A stretch of 64,000 nt of DNA from Hymenobacter persicinus (GCF_004167665.1 NZ_SEWE01000022.1:1-64000), one strand, 5' to 3'. Shown: positions 25,044-35,036, counted from the stretch's first letter. The notes: a model not told the origin generated them from the sequence alone. Program-made: numbers and translations.

Positions 25044-26786
25044 ATGCCGCTTGCTTCCCGTCTGCGCACGCCCCTGGCCGGGGCGGTGCTGGGCCTTTTG
25101 CTGTTTCTGCTGCCGTTTCTGCTGCTGCAGGAGCGCAGCTACGTGCTCATCGACGACAACCTCGACGCCGAGCTGAGCGTGCCCTTTCTGCTCACCCGCC
25201 ACCACGTCGCGCTGGACTACCGGCCCACGGCGGTGGTCGAGCCCATCATGAACGGCCTGCCCCGCAACGCCCTGCGGCCCGGACTCAGTGCCACCGTGCT
25301 GCTCTTCGGCCTGCTCGACCCGCTGCCGGCCTACCTCATGCATGAGGCGCTGGTGCGCCTGCTGGCCCTGTTGGGGCTGTACCTGCTGCTGCGCCGCCAC
25401 TTTCTGCGGGAGCCCGACCAGCGCCGCCTGGCGGCGGGCCTAGCCCTGGCTTGGGCCGTGCTGCCGGCCTACACCATCTACGGGCTCACCGTGCTGGGGC
25501 AGCCCTGGCTGCTGCTGGCGTTTCTGAACCTGCGCCGCGGCCCCGGCCGCTGGACCGACTGGCTGCTGGTGGCGTTGTTTCCGCTCTGGTCGATGTTCGT
25601 CTTTATCGGGCCCGTCGCCGGGGCGGCCGGCGCGGCCCTGCTGCTGCTCGACTGGGCGCAGGGGCGGGGAGTAGCCTGGCGGGCTGCCGGGGCCCTGGCG
25701 CTGCTCACGGCTATGTACCTGGTGGTCGAGTACCCGCTGGTTTACTCGTTGCTGGTGGCCAAGCAGTTTGTGCCCCACCGCCTGGAGTTTGACCTCGGCA
25801 AGCTCGGCAAGCCGGGTCTGGGCGCGGGGCTGGTTAGCGCGGGGCGCTACTTTTTTACGGGGCAGTACCACGCCAGCCTGGTTTCGCGCGCGGTGATGCT
25901 GCTGGCCGTGGCCGCCGCCTGGAAGCCGCTGGGCCGGGCTGGGAACCAGCGGCGACTGTTGCTGGGGCTGCTGGCCGTGCTGGCGGCGGTGGCGCTGTTC
26001 TGCGGCTTTTACCCCCAGTTTATTGAGCTGGTCCAGCAGGCGCTGCCCCCGCTGCGCACCTTCAACCTGAGCCGCTTCCACTTCCTGACCCCGCTGCTCT
26101 GGTTTGTGGTTCTGGCGTTGAGTCTGCGCGCGCTGCCGGCCGGGGGGCTGCGGACGGGCCTCGTGGCCCTGCAGCTGGCGCTGGGGCTGGGCATGAATTC
26201 GGAGTGGACCAACAACCTGCGCGAGCTGGCCGGGCGGGCAGCCCCCACGGAGCCGAATTACCAGGCCTACGTGGCACCCGCGCTGTTTGGGCAGGTGCAG
26301 GCCGGCATCCGGGAGCAGACTGGGCTGGGGCCGGCGGCCTACCGGGTAGCCTGCCTGGGCTTTCCGCCCGCCGTGGCCCAGCTCAACGGCTTCTACACCC
26401 TCGACAGCTACCAGAACAATTACCCCGTCACCTACAAGCACCAGTTCCGCCCCCTCATTGCCGGGGAGCTGGCCAAGGACGACTTCCTGCGCACCTACTT
26501 CGATGCCTGGGGCAACCGCTGCTACCTGTTTTCGGCCGAGCTGGGCAAGGATTTTCGCGTGGCGGCGTTTCAGCGGCGGGTGGTGCAGGATTTCGCCTTC
26601 GACGCGGTGGCCTTCCGGAAGTTAGGCGGCCGCTTCGTGCTGTCGGCGGCGCGACTGGCGGCGCCGGCCCGCAGCGGGTTGGTAGCCCGCGGCGAATTTT
26701 CGGCTAGGACGGCGTACTGGCACCTGTATCTTTACGAAGCGCAGTCCGCAATCCAGCGGGGGGCGCCGGCCGGGGCGAGGCCGTAA
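25044..26786 (+). CDS. Polytopic membrane protein of unknown function (DUF6044-like)
   Basis: 580 residues with about ten Leu-rich transmembrane segments in the first 370 residues and a soluble C-terminal ~200-residue domain (VACLGFPPAVAQLNGFYTLDSYQNNYP). The layout recalls glycosyltransferase-like GT-C membrane proteins, and the first periplasmic loop has acidic residues (DDNLDAE). I associate it with DUF6044 from memory only. No function can be assigned. Confidence 0.8.
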   Translation: MPLASRLRTPLAGAVLGLLLFLLPFLLLQERSYVLIDDNLDAELSVPFLLTRHHVALDYRPTAVVEPIMNGLPRNALRPGLSATVLLFGLLDPLPAYLMHEALVRLLALLGLYLLLRRHFLREPDQRRLAAGLALAWAVLPAYTIYGLTVLGQPWLLLAFLNLRRGPGRWTDWLLVALFPLWSMFVFIGPVAGAAGAALLLLDWAQGRGVAWRAAGALALLTAMYLVVEYPLVYSLLVAKQFVPHRLEFDLGKLGKPGLGAGLVSAGRYFFTGQYHASLVSRAVMLLAVAAAWKPLGRAGNQRRLLLGLLAVLAAVALFCGFYPQFIELVQQALPPLRTFNLSRFHFLTPLLWFVVLALSLRALPAGGLRTGLVALQLALGLGMNSEWTNNLRELAGRAAPTEPNYQAYVAPALFGQVQAGIREQTGLGPAAYRVACLGFPPAVAQLNGFYTLDSYQNNYPVTYKHQFRPLIAGELAKDDFLRTYFDAWGNRCYLFSAELGKDFRVAAFQRRVVQDFAFDAVAFRKLGGRFVLSAARLAAPARSGLVARGEFSARTAYWHLYLYEAQSAIQRGAPAGARP

Positions 26787-26803
26787 AAACCGCTGAAAAT
26801 CCC

Positions 26804-26811
26804 TAGATTTG
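26804..26811 (+). promoter_or_regulatory. -7 promoter box for ftsK
   Basis: TAGATTTG, 18 nt before ATG 26830. Confidence 0.55.
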
Positions 26812-26829
26812 GCCTTTTAGTGCGGGGCA

Positions 26830-29775
26830 ATGGCAAAAAATACCTACAGACAAACTTCTTCTCCTGAGCCGGCCCGGACCAATGAGCCGCGGCCGGTACG
26901 CAACCAGCCCCGCCAGAATGCGGAGCCCGCGCGCGAGCCGCGTCGCAACGACGCCAAGGCCGCGCCCAAACCGGCCCCCAAGGCCCCGCGCCAGCCCCTG
27001 AAGCTGCCTTCTGTGAAGCTGGGCAACGTGTTCGGCTTCCTGCGCGACCGGCGCTTCCAGCTGTTTCTGGGCTTCTTCTTCCTGCTCACGTCCATCTACC
27101 TCACCATTGCCTTCGTCTCGTTCCTCTTTACCGGGCACGCCGACCAGAGCGTGGTCGAGAGCCTGAACGCGACGCCAGTCAAGGAAGCCGGGCAGGAGTC
27201 GGGCAACTGGCTGGGCCTGCTGGGCGCCATGCTGGCCGAGCTGCTGATTCACAAGGGCTTTGGGGTGGCCGCGTTTGCCGTCATTCCCATCGTGTTCTTT
27301 CTGGGCTACAAAATCGTGTTCCGGCGCGCCGAGCTGTCCTTGAGCTACGTGCTGGCGCTGTGCCTGTTTACCATGGGCTGGCTGAGCCTGCTGCTGGGCT
27401 ACGTGGTGCTCACCCTGGAAGCGCCCGATGCCGACCCCGCCCTGGCCCACAGCCTCGACTTCCTGAGTGGGGGAGTGGGCTACGAAGCGGCCCTCTGGCT
27501 TGATAGCCTCATCGGTTGGGGCACGGTGCTGCTGCTGGCCTTTCTGTTGATTTCGTTCGTGGTCTATTTCTTCAACGTGACCACCCTGAATCTGGGCCGC
27601 AGCAAAGCGGACGACGACGAGCCTGCCTTCGGCACGGCGGCGCAAGCCCAGACGGCCGCGGCTTCTATCAACGGCTTCAACGCAGTGGTTACCGCCGACG
27701 ATGAGGAGGAAGAAGAGGAAGACCCGGCCCCGCAGATGACCCTGCGCCGCGTCGGCCCGGTCGCTACGCCCGCTCCGGCGCCCGTACAAGCGGTGCCCGC
27801 GCCCGAACTCGACGAGCCCGAGGAAGAAGAGCTGGACGACGCGCCGGCCATTGCCTCCGGGCCCATCAACTCCCCCTCGCCGGCCCTGAGCGCCGCGGCT
27901 GCCGTGCCCTTGACCGTCGCCTCGTCGTCGGTAGCGGCCACGCTGGCCAGTGCCTCCGCGGCCATTGCGGCGGCCGGCGCCAGCGCCGCGGCCGCCCCGG
28001 CCGCCAGCGGCCCGAGCTTCTCCTTCGAAACGCCCACCGACCCCGAGCCGGTTGCGGCCCTGCCGACGCGCGTGCCCACGCCGCTGTCGATGGCCGACCT
28101 GGCCGACGACGATGCCCCGCTGCCCGTTTCCGCGCCCCGCGAAACGGCCGGCCCGGCCCTGCAGATCGACAGCCAGCCCGGCGAGCTGGACCCCGCCGCC
28201 GGCGCCGACATGGCTGCCATTGCCGACGATGACCAGGACATGGAAACCATGCCCGCCGTCAACTACGACCCCACGCTGGACCTCTCCCGCTACCAGTACC
28301 CCACCCTGGAGCTGCTCAACGACTACGGCGTGGCCAAGGCCCAGGTCAGCAAGGAAGAGCTGGAGGCCAACAAGGACCGCATCGTGGAAACGCTGGGGCA
28401 CTACGGCATCAACATCGCCAGCATCAAAGCCACCATCGGCCCCACGGTCACGCTCTACGAAATCGTGCCCGATGCCGGGGTGCGCATCTCCAAGATCAAG
28501 AGCCTGGAAGACGACATTGCCCTGAGCCTCGCGGCCCTCGGCATCCGCATCATCGCGCCCAGTCCGGGCAAGGGCACCATCGGTATCGAGGTGCCCAACA
28601 CCAAGAAGGAAATGGTGAGCATCCGCTCGGTTTTCGCCACGGATAAGTTTGCCAGCACCGAAATGGACCTGCCTATTGCCTTCGGCCGCACCATCACCAA
28701 CGAGGTGTTCGTGGTTGACCTGGCTAAGATGCCCCACCTGCTCATGGCCGGCGCCACGGGCCAGGGGAAGTCGGTGGGTCTGAACGTGATTCTGGCTTCG
28801 CTGCTCTACAAGCGCCACCCGGCCCAGCTCAAGTTTGTGCTCGTCGACCCGAAAAAGGTGGAACTGAGCATCTTCAACAAGATTGAGCGCCACTTCCTAG
28901 CCAAGCTACCCGACACCGACGAGGCCATCATCACCGACACCAAGAAGGTGGTCAACACGCTCAACTCGCTGTGCATGGAAATGGACCGGCGCTACGACCT
29001 GCTCAAGGACGCCGGCTGCCGCAATCTGAAGGAGTACAACCGCAAGTTCATCGAGCGCCGCCTCAACCCCAAGAAGGGCCACCGCTACATGCCCTTCATC
29101 GTGCTGGTGATTGACGAACTGGCCGACCTGATGATGACGGCCGGCAAGGAGGTCGAGACGCCCATTGCCCGCCTGGCCCAGCTGGCCCGCGCCATCGGCA
29201 TTCACCTGATTGTGGCCACCCAGCGCCCGTCGGTAAACGTGATTACCGGCATCATCAAGGCCAACTTCCCCTGCCGGATTTCCTTCAAGGTTACGAGCAA
29301 AATCGACTCCCGCACCATCCTCGACGCCGGCGGCGCCGACCAGCTGGTCGGGCAGGGCGACATGCTGATTTCCCAGGGCTCCGACATCATCCGGGTGCAG
29401 TGCGCCTTTATCGACACGCCCGAGGTCGACCGCCTCTGCGACTACATCGGCGAGCAGCAGGGCTACCCCGACGCCTACCTGCTGCCCGAAGTAGTGGGCG
29501 AAAGTGGCTCCGGCAGCGGCGATGCCGAGGACTTCGACCCGTCCTCGCGCGACTCCATGTTCGAGGAGGCCGCCCGCGTCATCGTCACCCACCAGCAGGG
29601 CAGCACCTCGCTGCTGCAGCGCCGCCTCAAGCTGGGCTACAACCGCGCCGGCCGCCTCATCGATCAGCTCGAGCACTTTGGCATCGTGGGGCCCTTCGAA
29701 GGCAGCAAGGCCCGCGAGGTCCTGATTCCGGACGAGTACAGTTTGGAACAGTTGTTGAATAACCTGCCAAAATAG
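26830..29775 (+). CDS. ftsK: DNA translocase FtsK/SpoIIIE
   Basis: 981 residues. The order is a basic Pro/Arg-rich N-terminus, four transmembrane segments (about 75-265), an Ala/Pro/Glu low-complexity linker (270-480), and the motor with Walker A GATGQGKSVG (about 640) and Walker B IVLVIDELADL (about 761). The C-terminal gamma winged helix (RRLKLGYNRAGRLIDQLE) reads KOPS-like sequences. It pumps DNA at the septum and activates XerCD. lolA follows, a conserved Bacteroidota neighbour. Confidence 0.97.
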   Translation: MAKNTYRQTSSPEPARTNEPRPVRNQPRQNAEPAREPRRNDAKAAPKPAPKAPRQPLKLPSVKLGNVFGFLRDRRFQLFLGFFFLLTSIYLTIAFVSFLFTGHADQSVVESLNATPVKEAGQESGNWLGLLGAMLAELLIHKGFGVAAFAVIPIVFFLGYKIVFRRAELSLSYVLALCLFTMGWLSLLLGYVVLTLEAPDADPALAHSLDFLSGGVGYEAALWLDSLIGWGTVLLLAFLLISFVVYFFNVTTLNLGRSKADDDEPAFGTAAQAQTAAASINGFNAVVTADDEEEEEEDPAPQMTLRRVGPVATPAPAPVQAVPAPELDEPEEEELDDAPAIASGPINSPSPALSAAAAVPLTVASSSVAATLASASAAIAAAGASAAAAPAASGPSFSFETPTDPEPVAALPTRVPTPLSMADLADDDAPLPVSAPRETAGPALQIDSQPGELDPAAGADMAAIADDDQDMETMPAVNYDPTLDLSRYQYPTLELLNDYGVAKAQVSKEELEANKDRIVETLGHYGINIASIKATIGPTVTLYEIVPDAGVRISKIKSLEDDIALSLAALGIRIIAPSPGKGTIGIEVPNTKKEMVSIRSVFATDKFASTEMDLPIAFGRTITNEVFVVDLAKMPHLLMAGATGQGKSVGLNVILASLLYKRHPAQLKFVLVDPKKVELSIFNKIERHFLAKLPDTDEAIITDTKKVVNTLNSLCMEMDRRYDLLKDAGCRNLKEYNRKFIERRLNPKKGHRYMPFIVLVIDELADLMMTAGKEVETPIARLAQLARAIGIHLIVATQRPSVNVITGIIKANFPCRISFKVTSKIDSRTILDAGGADQLVGQGDMLISQGSDIIRVQCAFIDTPEVDRLCDYIGEQQGYPDAYLLPEVVGESGSGSGDAEDFDPSSRDSMFEEAARVIVTHQQGSTSLLQRRLKLGYNRAGRLIDQLEHFGIVGPFEGSKAREVLIPDEYSLEQLLNNLPK

Positions 29776-29898
29776 CCGGTAGCAACGGCGAAAAACACCG
29801 GGGAAAGCGACCTTTTCGGCCTTTTTTCGGTTAAGGACCAAACAAAGGCCCGATTCGTACGTCTCTGTAGCTACTCTTCCGTATCACCTCTCTTTGCA

Positions 29899-30543
29899 AT
29901 GAAAAAAATCCTCTCTCTGCTCGCGTTGTCCGTGTCGCTGCTGTCGACTGCCTCCGCGCAGCAGGACCCCAAAGCCGGCAAGATTCTCGACCAGATGAGC
30001 GCCAAGTATCAGGCGCTGAAAGCGTTCAAGGCCAACTTCACCCAGACCCTGGAAAACGACGCCGCCAAGCTCAAGGAAAACATCACCGGCGACATCACCG
30101 TGAGCGGGCAGAAGTTTCGCGTCAAGCTCGCCGGCCAGGAAATCATCAACAACGGCCAGACCATGTGGACCTACATGAAGGCCGAAAACGAGGTCAACAT
30201 CTCGGACTATGACCCGGCCGACCAGGAAGTGTCGCCCACGCAGATCTTCACGCTCTATAAGAAGGGCTACAAGTACGCTTACGTGCAGGAAACCAAGGAA
30301 GCCGGCGAGGCCTGCGACGTGATTGAGCTCTCGCCCGAGAACAAGGACAACCCCGTGTATAAGGTGCGCGTGACGGTGAGCAAGGTGGATAAGTCGGTGA
30401 AAAGCTGGAAGATGTTCAAGAAGAACGGCAACCGCTACACCTACACCATCCGCAAGTTCCAGCCCAACCCGCCAATTGACGCCACTACCTTCAACTTCGA
30501 CAAGACGAAGTACAAGGGCGTCAAGGTTATCGACCTGCGCTAG
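29899..30543 (+). CDS. lolA: LolA-like periplasmic lipoprotein carrier
   Basis: 214 residues with a cleavable signal peptide (MKKILSLLALSVSLLSTASA). The LolA fold is seen in MSAKYQALKAFKANFTQTL, the strand pairs ISGDITVSGQKFRVKL-like and QTMWTYMKAENEVNISDYD, and the C-terminal DATTFNFDKTKY. It shuttles lipoproteins to the outer membrane. It lies 123 bp after ftsK and ends in an intrinsic terminator. Confidence 0.93.
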   Translation: MKKILSLLALSVSLLSTASAQQDPKAGKILDQMSAKYQALKAFKANFTQTLENDAAKLKENITGDITVSGQKFRVKLAGQEIINNGQTMWTYMKAENEVNISDYDPADQEVSPTQIFTLYKKGYKYAYVQETKEAGEACDVIELSPENKDNPVYKVRVTVSKVDKSVKSWKMFKKNGNRYTYTIRKFQPNPPIDATTFNFDKTKYKGVKVIDLR

Positions 30544-30569
30544 GTCTTTCGTCCGAAGCCGCCCATCAG

Positions 30570-30612
30570 CCGGCCCGCTTCCGCTTCGTGCGGGGGCGGG
30601 CCGGTTTGGTTT
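30570..30612 (+). terminator. Intrinsic terminator after lolA
   Basis: CCGGCCCGC (30570-30578) pairs with GCGGGCCGG (30596-30604), followed by TTTGGTTTT. Confidence 0.7.
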
Positions 30613-30665
30613 TAAGCGGATTATCTATCTTACCCCCTCTATCCCTTATCCCTATCGAATATTCT

Positions 30666-31964
30666 ATGAAAGAAGATTTTCTCCATTATGTCTGGCAGCA
30701 CCAGTACTTCGACAAGACCAACCTGCAAACCGAAGCGGGAGAATCCGTAACAGTGCTGAAGCCCGGCTACCGCAACGCTGACGCCGGCCCCGACTTTCTC
30801 AACGCCCGCCTGCAGCTCGGGGAGGTGGAGTGGAATGGGGCCGTCGAAATTCACCTGCGCGCCTCCGACTGGCACCGCCACCAGCACCAGACCGACCCCA
30901 AGTACGACCAGGTGGTGTTGCACGTGGTGTACGCCGCCGACCAGGAGGTGCAGCGCACCAACGGCTCGGTTATTCCGGTGCTGGCATTGGCGTGGCGCCT
31001 CTCGCCGGAAATGCTGAATACATACCACCGCCTGCTAGAGCAGCCGGAGCCCGCGGCCTTGCCCTGCGCTCCGCTGCTGCCCGTGGTGCCCGATATTACC
31101 CGCACCATGATGGCGGAACGGGCCTTGCTGGAGCGCGTGGAGCAGAAAGCCGTCGTGGTGGCAGCCCTGCACGAAACCCTGGCCCACGACTGGGAAGCCA
31201 CGGCCTACCACGCGCTGGCGGCGGGCTTTGGCTTTCAGAAAAACAGTGAGCCCCTGGCCCGGCTGGCCAAAGCGTTGCCGTTGAGCGTGCTGCGCCGCCA
31301 CCGCCACGACCTGCTCCAAACCGAGGCCCTGCTGTTCGGCCAAGCGGGCTTTCTGGCCGAGCAGCCCGCCACGGCGGCGGATGAGTACATCGGCAGTCTG
31401 CGAAAAGAATACTCGTTTATGCGCCACAAGTACCAGCTGCCGACGGCCCTACCCGGACACGAGTGGAACTTCCTGCGGCTGCGGCCGGCCAACTTTCCAC
31501 CCGTGCGGCTGGGCCAGCTGGCGGCGGTGCTGCACGCGCGCCCCACGCTGTTTGCGCCCCTGCTCAGCGCGGGCAGCGTAGCGGTGTTGGAGCAGTTTTT
31601 CCAGGCCCCCGTATCCGACTACTGGCGGCAGCACTTCCGGCCGGGCAAGCCGGGCAAGGTACCGGCCCTGGGCCGCAGCAGCGTGCATTTGCTGGTTACC
31701 AATGTGGTAGTGCCCCTGCGGGTGGCCTACGCCCGGCAGACGGGGCAGGCCGAACTGGTGGAGTCGGCGGTGGGCCTGCTCGAGCAGTTGCCCGCCGAAC
31801 ATAACCACCTGACCGAGCCCTACGAGCGGCTGGGCTTCCGGCACCGCACCGCCGCCGACTCCCAGGGGCTGCTGGCCCTGAGCCACGGCTACTGCCAGCC
31901 GCGCCGCTGCCTGCACTGTGCCATCGGAAGCCGTATTTTGCAGCAAAATCCCGTTCGATCATGA
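30666..31964 (+). CDS. DUF2851 family protein
   Basis: 432 residues from ATG 30666 (MKEDFLHYVWQHQYFD). Conserved blocks GYRNADAGPDFLNARLQLGEVEWNG, EIHLRASDWHRHQH and YDQVVLHVVY are typical of this Bacteroidota family of unknown function. The first ~110 residues look nuclease-like (acidic and His-rich), and the C-terminus has a CxxC-type end (RRCLHCAIG). The stop overlaps the next ATG (ATGA), so the two genes are coupled. Confidence 0.9.
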   Translation: MKEDFLHYVWQHQYFDKTNLQTEAGESVTVLKPGYRNADAGPDFLNARLQLGEVEWNGAVEIHLRASDWHRHQHQTDPKYDQVVLHVVYAADQEVQRTNGSVIPVLALAWRLSPEMLNTYHRLLEQPEPAALPCAPLLPVVPDITRTMMAERALLERVEQKAVVVAALHETLAHDWEATAYHALAAGFGFQKNSEPLARLAKALPLSVLRRHRHDLLQTEALLFGQAGFLAEQPATAADEYIGSLRKEYSFMRHKYQLPTALPGHEWNFLRLRPANFPPVRLGQLAAVLHARPTLFAPLLSAGSVAVLEQFFQAPVSDYWRQHFRPGKPGKVPALGRSSVHLLVTNVVVPLRVAYARQTGQAELVESAVGLLEQLPAEHNHLTEPYERLGFRHRTAADSQGLLALSHGYCQPRRCLHCAIGSRILQQNPVRS

Positions 31965-33226
31965 AATTACTCGTCGCCCTGGCGCTGAATCTGGGTTTGC
32001 TGCTGGCGCTGGGCGCGTGGCTGCGTCGGCAGCGGCGCACGGCTGAGCTAGGGCGGTGGCTGCTGCCCTTGCTGGGCGTGCGGCTGCTGGTAAGCCTGCG
32101 CGACTGTTTTCTGCTCAGCGGCGACGCCGTCTATTTTCAGAAGTGGGCCCGGGTACTGACCCGGCAGCTCTGGGCGGCGCCCGGCAGCTGGCTGCGCACC
32201 CTGCTCAGCGACGAGCTGCACTTCGGCGGCCAAAGCCTAGTCTACCACGGTTACTCCAACACGTTCTTTCTCATCAAACTGCTCTCGGCCCTGAACCTGG
32301 CATCCCTGGGGGCCGCGTGCCTAAATAGCCTGTACCTGTCGCTTTTCTGCTTCGTGGGCTGCTGGCATCTGGTGCGTAGCGTCAACGCGGTGTTTCCCGC
32401 CGTTCCGCGGGGGGCGGCGCTCCTGGCCCTGCTGGCCTGGCCCTCCGCCGTGTACTGGACCAGCGGCCTGACCAAGGAAAGCCTGCTGCTGGGCAGCGCG
32501 GCCGGCTTGCTGGCCCTGGTGCTGCCTTGGCTGTACGCCCCGGGCCGGCCGCGGCCGCTGGCTGTCCTGGGGGCGCTGCTGCTGGCCGGGCTTCAGTTCA
32601 AGATGCGGTTTTTCTTCGCGGCCCTGCTGTTTGCGGCCCTGGGCGGGCTGGCCCTGATCCGGGTGGTACAGCAGCTGGGCGGGGCCCAGTCGCGCGGGGT
32701 GCAGGCGCTGCTGTTTGCGCTGGTGGTGGCCGGCGGGGCGTGGGTGGGCAGCGAAATAAGTCCGGTGTTTCGCTTCAACAAGTTTTCCAGCCAGCTGCTG
32801 CACGCCTACTCCGATATGCTTGCCAACTCCCACCAGCAACCCCACATTGAGTACGCCGACCTAGGCCCGACGCTGCCCAGCATGCTGCACAACGCCCCGG
32901 CAGCGCTGCTGAACGTGCTGGTGCGCCCCTGGCCCTGGGAGGGCACCGGCCTGCTGTACGGGGCTGCCGGGCTGGAAAATATGCTGCTGCTGGTCGTGGT
33001 GGTGGTGGCCGTAGGAGCGGTGCTGCGGGGGCGGGGCGGGCAGTTGCCTTTCGCCCTGGTGCTGGCGCTGGGATTCTACTGCCTGGCCCTGGGCGTACTG
33101 ATCGGGTTGAGCACGCCCAACCTGGGCACGCTGAACCGCTACCGCTCGGTACTGCTGCCCTTCGTGCTGCTGCTGAGCCTGCAAAATGAGTACGCCGCCC
33201 GCTTCCTGCGGCGCCTGGGGCTGTAG
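31961..33226 (+). CDS. Polytopic membrane protein of unknown function
   Basis: 421 residues with about ten hydrophobic segments, opening MKLLVALALNLGLLLALGAW. A periplasmic-type loop (HFGGQSLVYHGYSNTFF) and a late loop (KFSSQLLHAYSDML) are present. The layout resembles GT-C or O-antigen-type membrane enzymes, but no catalytic motif is recognised. Its ATG overlaps the DUF2851 stop by 4 nt. Confidence 0.82.
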   Translation: MKLLVALALNLGLLLALGAWLRRQRRTAELGRWLLPLLGVRLLVSLRDCFLLSGDAVYFQKWARVLTRQLWAAPGSWLRTLLSDELHFGGQSLVYHGYSNTFFLIKLLSALNLASLGAACLNSLYLSLFCFVGCWHLVRSVNAVFPAVPRGAALLALLAWPSAVYWTSGLTKESLLLGSAAGLLALVLPWLYAPGRPRPLAVLGALLLAGLQFKMRFFFAALLFAALGGLALIRVVQQLGGAQSRGVQALLFALVVAGGAWVGSEISPVFRFNKFSSQLLHAYSDMLANSHQQPHIEYADLGPTLPSMLHNAPAALLNVLVRPWPWEGTGLLYGAAGLENMLLLVVVVVAVGAVLRGRGGQLPFALVLALGFYCLALGVLIGLSTPNLGTLNRYRSVLLPFVLLLSLQNEYAARFLRRLGL

Positions 33227-33260
33227 ACAGGGGCTTTTGCGCGAGCGGAGCAAACCGGGC

Positions 33261-33291
33261 TTGGTGCCCCGGGCTGGGGCACGTATCTTTG
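33261..33291 (+). promoter_or_regulatory. Consensus promoter (TTG, 20 nt, TATCTTTG)
   Basis: TTG at 33261-33263 and TATCTTTG at 33284-33291, 44 nt before ATG 33336. One of the best two-element matches in the window. Confidence 0.7.
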
Positions 33292-33335
33292 TGGTTTCGC
33301 CAAAATCCGCCGCCCGCCGGCGCTGTGCTGTTCCT

Positions 33336-33968
33336 ATGGAAAATCCGGTTATCATTCTGGGTGCCCAGAGCCTGGGTATCAATGCCCTCGATGCTTTCAC
33401 CAGCAACGACGTAGTCGTGTACTGCCTGCTCGACGACGATGCCAAGCTTCAGAACACCGAGCTCAACGACGTGCCCGTGATGGGCAATACCGAAGACAAG
33501 CAGTTGCTCCAGCTGCTGGGCAAGAAGTGCGAGGTATTCGTGGCCACCGAGGACACGGCCAGCCGCCGCAGCCTCACCACCATGCTCCACGACGAGTACC
33601 AGGCCGTGCCCGTGAATGCCATTCACGCCCGCGCCAGCGTGTCGGAGCACGCCTGGCTGGGTCACGGCAACCTGATCGGCGCCGGGGCGGTGGTAGCCTC
33701 CAATAGCAAGCTGGGCAACGGCTGCCTGATCGGGCCCAACGCCGTGGTGGACGCCAAGGCCGAGCTGGCCGACTACGTGCAAGTGGGGGCCGGAGCCATC
33801 ATCAACGCCGACGTTACGGTAGCCGAGCAGGCTTTCATTGGCCCCGGGGCCGTCATCGTGGCCGGCGTCAAGATTGGCGCCAAGGCCCGCGTCGGAGCCG
33901 GCTCGGTGGTCGTGGCCGACGTGCCCGCCAACCAGACTGTCTTTGGCAACCCGGCTCAGAAGGTTTAA
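33336..33968 (+). CDS. NeuD-type sugar O-acyltransferase (hexapeptide repeat)
   Basis: 210 residues from ATG 33336 (MENPVIILGAQSLG). An N-terminal PglD-type nucleotide-sugar-binding subdomain (1-90) precedes a left-handed beta-helix of hexapeptides (LIGAGAVV, LIGPNAVV, VGAGAIIN, IGPGAVIV, VGAGSVVV) and the terminal GNPAQKV. It would acetylate a sugar or sugar nucleotide for surface glycans using acetyl-CoA. The acceptor is unknown. Confidence 0.88.
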   Translation: MENPVIILGAQSLGINALDAFTSNDVVVYCLLDDDAKLQNTELNDVPVMGNTEDKQLLQLLGKKCEVFVATEDTASRRSLTTMLHDEYQAVPVNAIHARASVSEHAWLGHGNLIGAGAVVASNSKLGNGCLIGPNAVVDAKAELADYVQVGAGAIINADVTVAEQAFIGPGAVIVAGVKIGAKARVGAGSVVVADVPANQTVFGNPAQKV

Positions 33969-33970
33969 AA

Positions 33971-34060
33971 CAGAGAACTTGGAGTTGAGAGCCTAGAGCT
34001 GCGAAATGTCGTTCTGGATTCTCACTTCTAAGACCTCACTTCTACGATCTTAGTTCTAAG
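33971..34060. repeat. Repeat element C: inverted heptamer clusters (CTTAGAA type)
   Basis: The right arm (34018-34060) read in reverse is a string of heptamers such as CTTAGAA, CTAAGAT, CGTAGAA and GTGAGGT. The left arm (33971-34008) has related units (CTTGGAG, TTGAGAG, CCTAGAG). The centre carries GTCGTTCTGG, a motif also seen in family A centres. It fills the neuD-trhO gap, 3 bp after one stop and 4 bp before the next ATG. Confidence 0.75.
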
Positions 34061-34064
34061 TGAC

Positions 34065-35018
34065 ATGGATTACCGCGTTCTGCTTTATTACTGCTACTCG
34101 CCCATCGAGGACCCGGAGGCGTTCCGCGAGGAGCACCACCGCCTGTGTTTGCGGCTGAATCTGCTGGGCCGCATTATCGTGGCCCACGAAGGGCTCAACG
34201 GCACCGTATCGGGCCTCGCGGCCGACTGCGAGGAGTACATGCGCATCGTCAAGGCCGACCCGCGCTTTGCGGCCCTGGAGTTCAAGGTGGACGAGGTAGA
34301 CGCCCACACGTTTCAGAAGCTGCACGTGCGCGTGAAGCCCGAAATCGTGCACAGCAGCCTGCACCACACCAAGCCCCACGAGAAAACCGGCCAGCACCTT
34401 TCGCCCCAGGAGTTCAAAGACCTCAAGGACCGCGACGACGTGGTGATTGTGGATGTGCGCTCCGACTACGAATACAACGTGGGCCGCTTCAAGAACGCCG
34501 TGACCCTGGACATGGAGAACTTCCGCGACTTCCCCGAGCGGGTGGAGAAGCTGCGCGAGTTCAAGGACAAGAAAATCCTGACCTACTGCACCGGCGGCGT
34601 GAAGTGCGAAAAGGCCAGTGCCTACCTGCTCGAGCAGGGCTTCGAAAACGTGTACCAGCTCCACGGCGGCATCATCAAATACGGCATCGAAACCGGCGGC
34701 GAGGACTTCGAGGGCAAGTGCTACGTGTTTGACTCCCGCGTGACCGTGGACGTGAACCGCGTCAACCCGACCGTTATTTCCCAGTGCCACCACTGCCAGA
34801 CGCCTTCCGACCGGATGGTGAACTGCGCCAATCCGCACTGCAATGCCCACGTGCCGCTCTGCGAAACCTGCAGCCAGCAGCTCGACGGCGCCTGCTCCAC
34901 CACTTGCCAGCAGCACCCCGACAAGCGCCCCTACGACGGTACGGGCACCTATCCCAAGCTCAGCAACAACTACAATCCCGAGCAGGGCCTGCTTTCCTAC
35001 CGCGCCCCGGTTCGCTAA
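34065..35018 (+). CDS. trhO: tRNA uridine(34) hydroxylase TrhO (YceA rhodanese family)
   Basis: 317 residues: an N-terminal acylphosphatase-like domain (YCYSPIEDPEAFREEHH), a rhodanese domain (about 120-220) with active Cys175 in YCTGGVKCEKA, and a C-terminal Cys-rich zinc region (CHHCQTPSDRMVNC, CETCSQQLDGAC). TrhO hydroxylates U34 of tRNA on the route to (m)cmo5U. Full length. Confidence 0.93.
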   Translation: MDYRVLLYYCYSPIEDPEAFREEHHRLCLRLNLLGRIIVAHEGLNGTVSGLAADCEEYMRIVKADPRFAALEFKVDEVDAHTFQKLHVRVKPEIVHSSLHHTKPHEKTGQHLSPQEFKDLKDRDDVVIVDVRSDYEYNVGRFKNAVTLDMENFRDFPERVEKLREFKDKKILTYCTGGVKCEKASAYLLEQGFENVYQLHGGIIKYGIETGGEDFEGKCYVFDSRVTVDVNRVNPTVISQCHHCQTPSDRMVNCANPHCNAHVPLCETCSQQLDGACSTTCQQHPDKRPYDGTGTYPKLSNNYNPEQGLLSYRAPVR

Positions 35019-35036
35019 TTTTCTTCTGCCTGCACG

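Noticed and set aside
26803..28893. 696-residue open frame antisense to ftsK
   Set aside because: High-GC antisense frame; composition (His/Gly/Arg-rich) and lack of motifs show that it is a shadow of ftsK.
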